Shown here piece after piece: positions 19,723 through 20,779 of a stretch of DNA of 20,779 bases (position 1 is the first letter of the stretch; every line of letters starts with the position of its first letter). This DNA comes from Saccoglossus kowalevskii (Eukaryota > Hemichordata > Enteropneusta > Harrimaniidae), in contig NW_003150540.1 in the NCBI RefSeq assembly GCF_000003605.2, positions 1 through 20,779 of the forward strand, read 5' to 3'. Under the pieces are notes generated by a model that had not been told where the DNA came from, ran no database searches, and worked only from the letters and a program-made list of their open reading frames with translations. The position numbers and the translations under genes are program-made.

Positions 19723-20514
19723 AGTCTTACTCCAAGTATGTAGAGGTCATATGTCAATTCTAGAAGATACTTGTGGAAGCGATATCGATTTTAAAACATC
19801 ACAAAACCTGAAATAGCCGCGAATTCGTCTTAATTTCTAATGATCTATGCAGTTGTGTGGTTAGCTCACCGCTAAATGTTTAAAGTAAACCACAATCGGG
19901 TGTGGTTAGTACTTGCATGGGAGACTCCCCGAGTAAACGAGCTGTTGATTCAATTGTTTTGTTTCTTTACAAACATGGAAAAGATATACGGCAACATTTC
20001 TACATTTTTTCTTCCTGTGATGTCAATCCTATATAGAAGAAAATCGTGCATTTTTATAACTTTTTTAACTAATGGACAGTTTCGAAATTCCTTATAATTT
20101 TCAATTACATGTGGTTGATGCTGTCGGCACGTAGTGGGTTTTAAGTTGTTAACGCCCCGTGCAAAGTTGTTCAAAGTCATTGTAAAGTTGTGCAAATTAT
20201 TGCAAAGTTGGTAGATGTATTTGTATAAATGACCTAAGTTGTTGGCATATAGAAACGTGCAGTTGTAAAGTTGACAAATTTAATGAAAGCCAGTAGAAAG
20301 CAGCGTATAGATATTCATGTGAGTTGACTGTAGAATGTTAGAAAACAGCGAGCAAAGTTGGGAAAAACGAAAGAAATGTTGGCGGAGTTGTTTGTAGATA
20401 TAACCTAAGTCATTATCATGACAACCCCGCAGTTAAATGTCAAAAAAAATAAGTAAATGTTCTGTGAATGCCTTATATATAAGTAGATTATCAAAACAGT
20501 CACCGAAAAGTTGA
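19574..20514 (+). repeat. Unit 22: type-C unit (941 bp)
   Basis: The head matches unit 11 (GCATACAAAG, GTTAAAGTCG, TTGATGCTAAATT). Later variants are private: GGTTAGCTCACCGC, TAAACCACAATCGGGTG, TTTCTTTACAAAC and an eight-A run near 20441. CCAGTAGAAAGC near 20290 links it to unit 19. Confidence 0.96.
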
Positions 20515-20779
20515 CAACAAACTGCTTACAAAGTTGTTAAAAGCGATTGCAAAGTTGGTAGTTTCATTCGGGATTGTTACCTGTGATATCATATTAACAA
20601 GTCCCATAGTCAAAAGTTCGAAAATGTGAATAATATTTCATGAATTGATGTTAAATTACCGTAGTCTTACTCCAAGTATGTAGAGGTCATAGGTCAATCT
20701 AGAAGATACTTGTGGAAGCGATATCGATTTTAAAACATCACAAATCTGAAATAGCAACGAATTCGTCTTAATTTTCTAA
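20515..20779 (+). repeat. Unit 23: partial type-C unit cut by the window edge
   Basis: The first 265 bp of a unit. It contains several small losses not seen elsewhere: GTGAATAATATTTC, GTCAATCTAGAAG (which breaks the otherwise constant TTCTAGAA), CACAAATCTG and AGCAACGAATTC. The unit runs off the window. Confidence 0.94.

Larger units (their letters stand above)
1..20779. repeat. Tandem satellite array, ~940-bp monomer, spans the window
   Basis: Direct reading shows the word CAACAAACTGC (with slight variants) recurring at 1, 363, 1306, 1669, 2612, 3558, 4504, 5448, 6393, 7337, 8282, 9222, 10162, 11102, 12042, 12982, 13923, 14863, 15814, 16755, 17694, 18634, 19574 and 20515, with everything between also repeated head-to-tail on one strand. 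Spacing is 939-951 bp except for two units of 362/363 bp. No unique sequence, transposon or gene interrupts the array, and both window ends lie inside it. The composition is AT-rich. This is the form of pericentromeric, subtelomeric or other heterochromatic satellite DNA in eukaryotes. I do not recognise the family. Confidence 0.98.

Noticed and set aside
19950-20195. Minus-strand frames of 61-81 codons (for example 19950-20195, 14469-14666, 12033-12218)
   Set aside because: They are antisense shadows of the same repeat positions, opened or closed by single-base differences between copies.
1-20779. CRISPR-like array
   Set aside because: The repeat is a continuous ~940-bp monomer without short conserved repeats separated by unique spacers. 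Adjacent units match along their whole length.
1-20779. Tandem tRNA, 5S or snRNA gene cluster inside the unit
   Set aside because: I found no tRNA A/B box pair with a cloverleaf, no 5S-type internal control region and no Sm site with flanking stems in the consensus.
1-20779. Degenerate transposon as the source of the monomer
   Set aside because: There are no terminal inverted repeats, target-site duplications, transposase or reverse-transcriptase motifs. The internal sub-repeats explain the structure better.

Overview
The whole window is one uninterrupted tandem satellite-DNA array with no protein-coding gene, RNA gene or transposon that I can support. An AT-rich monomer of about 940-946 bp repeats head-to-tail from the first base to the last: 21 full-length units, two shortened units of 362/363 bp, and a 265-bp partial unit at the right edge. 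Neither end reaches unique flanking DNA, so the array is longer than 20.8 kb. I set the unit register at the first base of the window (word CAACAAACTGC); this phase is arbitrary.

This points to the heterochromatin of a eukaryotic nuclear genome. CpG-containing words stay intact in most copies, which argues mildly against a genome with heavy germline CpG methylation and fits an invertebrate such as an insect better than a vertebrate or plant. I do not recognise the satellite family and cannot name the species.

Layout: (1) 1 to about 2530 holds type-A units in the order short-full-short-full, which makes two copies of a 1305/1306-bp higher-order repeat. (2) About 2530 to 8030 holds type-B units (944-946 bp), including a recently amplified trio at 3558-6392. 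(3) About 8072 to 20779 holds type-C units (mostly 940 bp), with a sharp B-to-C switch inside the unit at 7337-8281. A block of about 1 kb in type C (8353-9370) recurs almost unchanged exactly 11 units (10,352 bp) later at 18705-19722.

The main structural result is that the 940-bp monomer appears to be an ancient pentamer. Five diverged sub-repeats, here called A-D-E-C-B in order, follow one another at 170-210 bp spacing (mean 188 bp), with shared words at matching offsets. The 362/363-bp short units are what remains after three of the five were removed, and the break falls at nearly the same register in sub-repeats D and B. A 21-bp CAAAGTTG-containing motif forms a still smaller layer. The array therefore shows nested levels: 21 bp, about 188 bp, about 940 bp, and a 2+5 sub-repeat higher-order unit.

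Open reading frames of 60-81 codons recur because the monomer recurs. They carry frameshifts and stops in sister copies and are not called as genes.
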